Below, piece after piece: positions 6,216-6,990 of a DNA stretch of 6,990 nucleotides. Every line of letters begins with the position of its first letter. Position 1 is the stretch's first letter. Where the stretch lies: positions 1 to 6,990 of the forward strand of contig CAYRLW010000088.1 of assembly GCA_964425215.1 (NCBI GenBank), written 5' to 3'. A program made the translations under genes and the position numbers. Under the pieces are notes generated by a model, which was given only the letters and a program-made list of their open reading frames with translations, had not been told where the DNA came from and made no database searches. Source of the DNA: CAYRLW01 sp964425215. Its GTDB lineage: Bacteria; Spirochaetota; Spirochaetia; Treponematales; Breznakiellaceae.

Positions 6216-6243
6216 ACCTCTAAAAACTGAAGTTTTTAGAGGT
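6216..6243. repeat. Perfect palindrome with two 13-bp arms
   Basis: ACCTCTAAAAACT (6216-6228) and AGTTTTTAGAGGT (6231-6243) are exact reverse complements separated by only GA. GGG before (6212-6214) and CCC after (6244-6246) could extend the stem past a bulged C. No thymine run follows on either strand, so it does not read as a normal intrinsic terminator. It looks more like an intergenic palindromic repeat or paired ends of a small mobile element; copy number elsewhere cannot be seen here. Confidence 0.6.
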
Positions 6244-6280
6244 CCCCATAAAGCTCTTTCCTGCTTTGTTGAACATGATC

Positions 6281-6309
6281 AAGCCAAGGTTGACCCCTTG
6301 GTTTCTTTT
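6281..6309 (+). terminator. Probable intrinsic terminator upstream of melA
   Basis: A 9-bp stem, AAGCCAAGG (6281-6289) with CCTTGGTTT (6296-6304, one G-U pair in RNA), closes a 6-nt loop TTGACC. It runs into TTTCTTTT. It would end transcripts from paralog C about 300 nt past its stop and insulate the alpha-galactosidase gene. The stem is only moderately stable. Confidence 0.5.
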
Positions 6310-6377
6310 ATAATAACCAATCAGTAACGTCTTCGGTCATCGCTATCCAATCTCCCCGTTTAATATTTTCCCCATTT

Positions 6378-6387
6378 TGTATACAAT
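6378..6387. promoter_or_regulatory. TTGTATACAA palindrome, operator/-10 candidate for melA
   Basis: A perfect 10-bp palindrome 33 nt before the melA start. It contains TACAAT (6382-6387), a possible -10, although the matching -35 region (TTTAAT at 6359-6364) is poor. The GT-AT-AC core resembles sites of FadR-type GntR repressors, which often control sugar catabolism genes; this is inference. After it come GGGGG and a 6-nt spacer before the ATG at 6421. Confidence 0.4.
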
Positions 6388-6420
6388 AACGACATTCCGC
6401 AATGGTTTTGGGGGTATAGT

Positions 6421-6990
6421 ATGGTTAAAATATGTTTTCTTGGTGCGGGAAGCACCATTTTCGCGAAAAACATCCTGGGGGATTCTCTTTTAACGCCATC
6501 GCTGTGGGACGCCGAGATCGCTCTGTACGATATCGATCCCCAACGGCTCGACGATTCCTACCTCATGCTGAATACCCTGAACGGCACCATCAATCAAGGC
6601 CGTTCACGGATTTCCCGGTATTTGGGGGTCCAAGCCCGGAAAGAGGCCCTGCGGAACGCGACCTTTGTGGTCAACGCGATCCAGGTGGGGGGCTACGAAC
6701 CCTCCACGGTTATCGACTTTGAAATCCCCAAAAAGTACGGTCTTCGCCAAACCATCGCCGACACCCTGGGAATAGGGGGAATTTTCCGGGGTCTCCGGAC
6801 CATCCCCGTACTTTTAGACATAGTCCGGGATATGGAGCAGGTTTGCCCCAACGCCTGGCTCCTCAACTACACGAACCCCATGGCCATCGTCACCGGGGCG
6901 GTCCTTCGGCATAGCTCCATCCAGGCGGTGGGGTTATGCCACTCGGTTCAGGTCTGCGCGGATACCCTTTTAAAAGACGTGGGCCTCCAG
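6421..6990 (+). CDS. melA: Alpha-galactosidase, glycoside hydrolase family 4 (partial, 3' end outside window)
   Basis: The first 190 codons of a cytosolic GH4 enzyme that hydrolyses alpha-galactosides such as melibiose. It would use the family's NAD+- and Mn2+-dependent oxidation-elimination mechanism. Seen: the Rossmann nucleotide loop GAGST at residues 8-12 followed by IFAKNILGD, DID at 37-39 for the cofactor ribose, GGYEPSTVIDFE around 90-101 and TIADTLGIGGIFRGLRTIP at 111-129. NYTNPM at 149-154 and GLCHSVQ at 171-177 follow, where Cys173 is the expected metal ligand. The run of motifs closely follows E. coli MelA, so alpha-galactosidase is preferred over the GH4 alpha-glucosidase or glucuronidase branches. 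About 430-480 residues are normal, so more than half is missing to the right. The ATG at 6421 has GGGGG six nt upstream. It probably has its own regulated promoter in 6310-6420. No transporter or regulator is visible yet. Confidence 0.9.
   Translation, partial: MVKICFLGAGSTIFAKNILGDSLLTPSLWDAEIALYDIDPQRLDDSYLMLNTLNGTINQGRSRISRYLGVQARKEALRNATFVVNAIQVGGYEPSTVIDFEIPKKYGLRQTIADTLGIGGIFRGLRTIPVLLDIVRDMEQVCPNAWLLNYTNPMAIVTGAVLRHSSIQAVGLCHSVQVCADTLLKDVGLQ

Noticed and set aside
6432..6722. 96-codon plus-strand frame inside melA
   Set aside because: Shadow of the GH4 reading frame, which has all the expected motifs and is open to the window edge.
1..6990. CRISPR array, tRNA/rRNA genes, transposase, defence or toxin-antitoxin system
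   Set aside because: I looked for direct repeats with spacers, tRNA arms and typical protein motifs on both strands and saw none. The only tandem repeat is inside the coding sequence of paralog B.

Overview
The window looks like a chromosomal segment of a free-living or gut-associated, carbohydrate-using bacterium with a moderately high-GC genome. The gene mix (a SPASM radical SAM sulfatase maturase, secreted calcium-loop proteins with a TolB-like propeller, a degraded sugar isomerase and a GH4 alpha-galactosidase) and the G-only Shine-Dalgarno runs would fit a spirochete of the Treponema type. That placement is weak inference: no rRNA, tRNA or other phylogenetic marker is present.

Left part, minus strand (51-4342). 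Four genes run right to left. The first is a 508-codon exported protein: a calcium-loop domain interrupted by hexapeptide repeats, followed by a TolB/PD40-like beta-propeller. Next, probably translationally coupled to it, is a 213-aa exported protein that is a shorter relative of the propeller protein's N-terminal half. Then comes a dienelactone hydrolase family protein with its own -10/-35 box. Last, 36 nt further on, is a full-length anaerobic sulfatase-maturating enzyme (anSME). No sulfatase is visible in the window.

Middle (4343-5206). No intact gene. It holds a GC-rich inverted repeat, a 12-bp perfect hairpin, and a minus-strand remnant of a sugar phosphate isomerase/epimerase (TIM barrel) broken by at least one frameshift and two in-frame stops and lacking a recognisable N-terminal half. 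To its right is a strong-looking plus-strand promoter (TTGACA, 18 bp, TATAGT) with a 13-bp palindrome just after the predicted start of transcription, placed to drive the next gene.

Right part, plus strand (5207-6990). A third exported calcium-loop protein, a paralog of the two on the left, is followed by a short doubtful minus-strand ORF, a striking perfect palindrome (two 13-bp arms), a probable terminator, a TTGTATACAA palindrome, and the first 190 codons of a melA-type alpha-galactosidase that runs off the window.

The most unusual content is the cluster of three related secreted proteins around a decayed sugar-metabolism gene. They share a D-x-[ND]-x-D-G-x-x-D loop, a DPF motif and a GTW motif. 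I see no evidence for a defence system, CRISPR array or complete mobile element.
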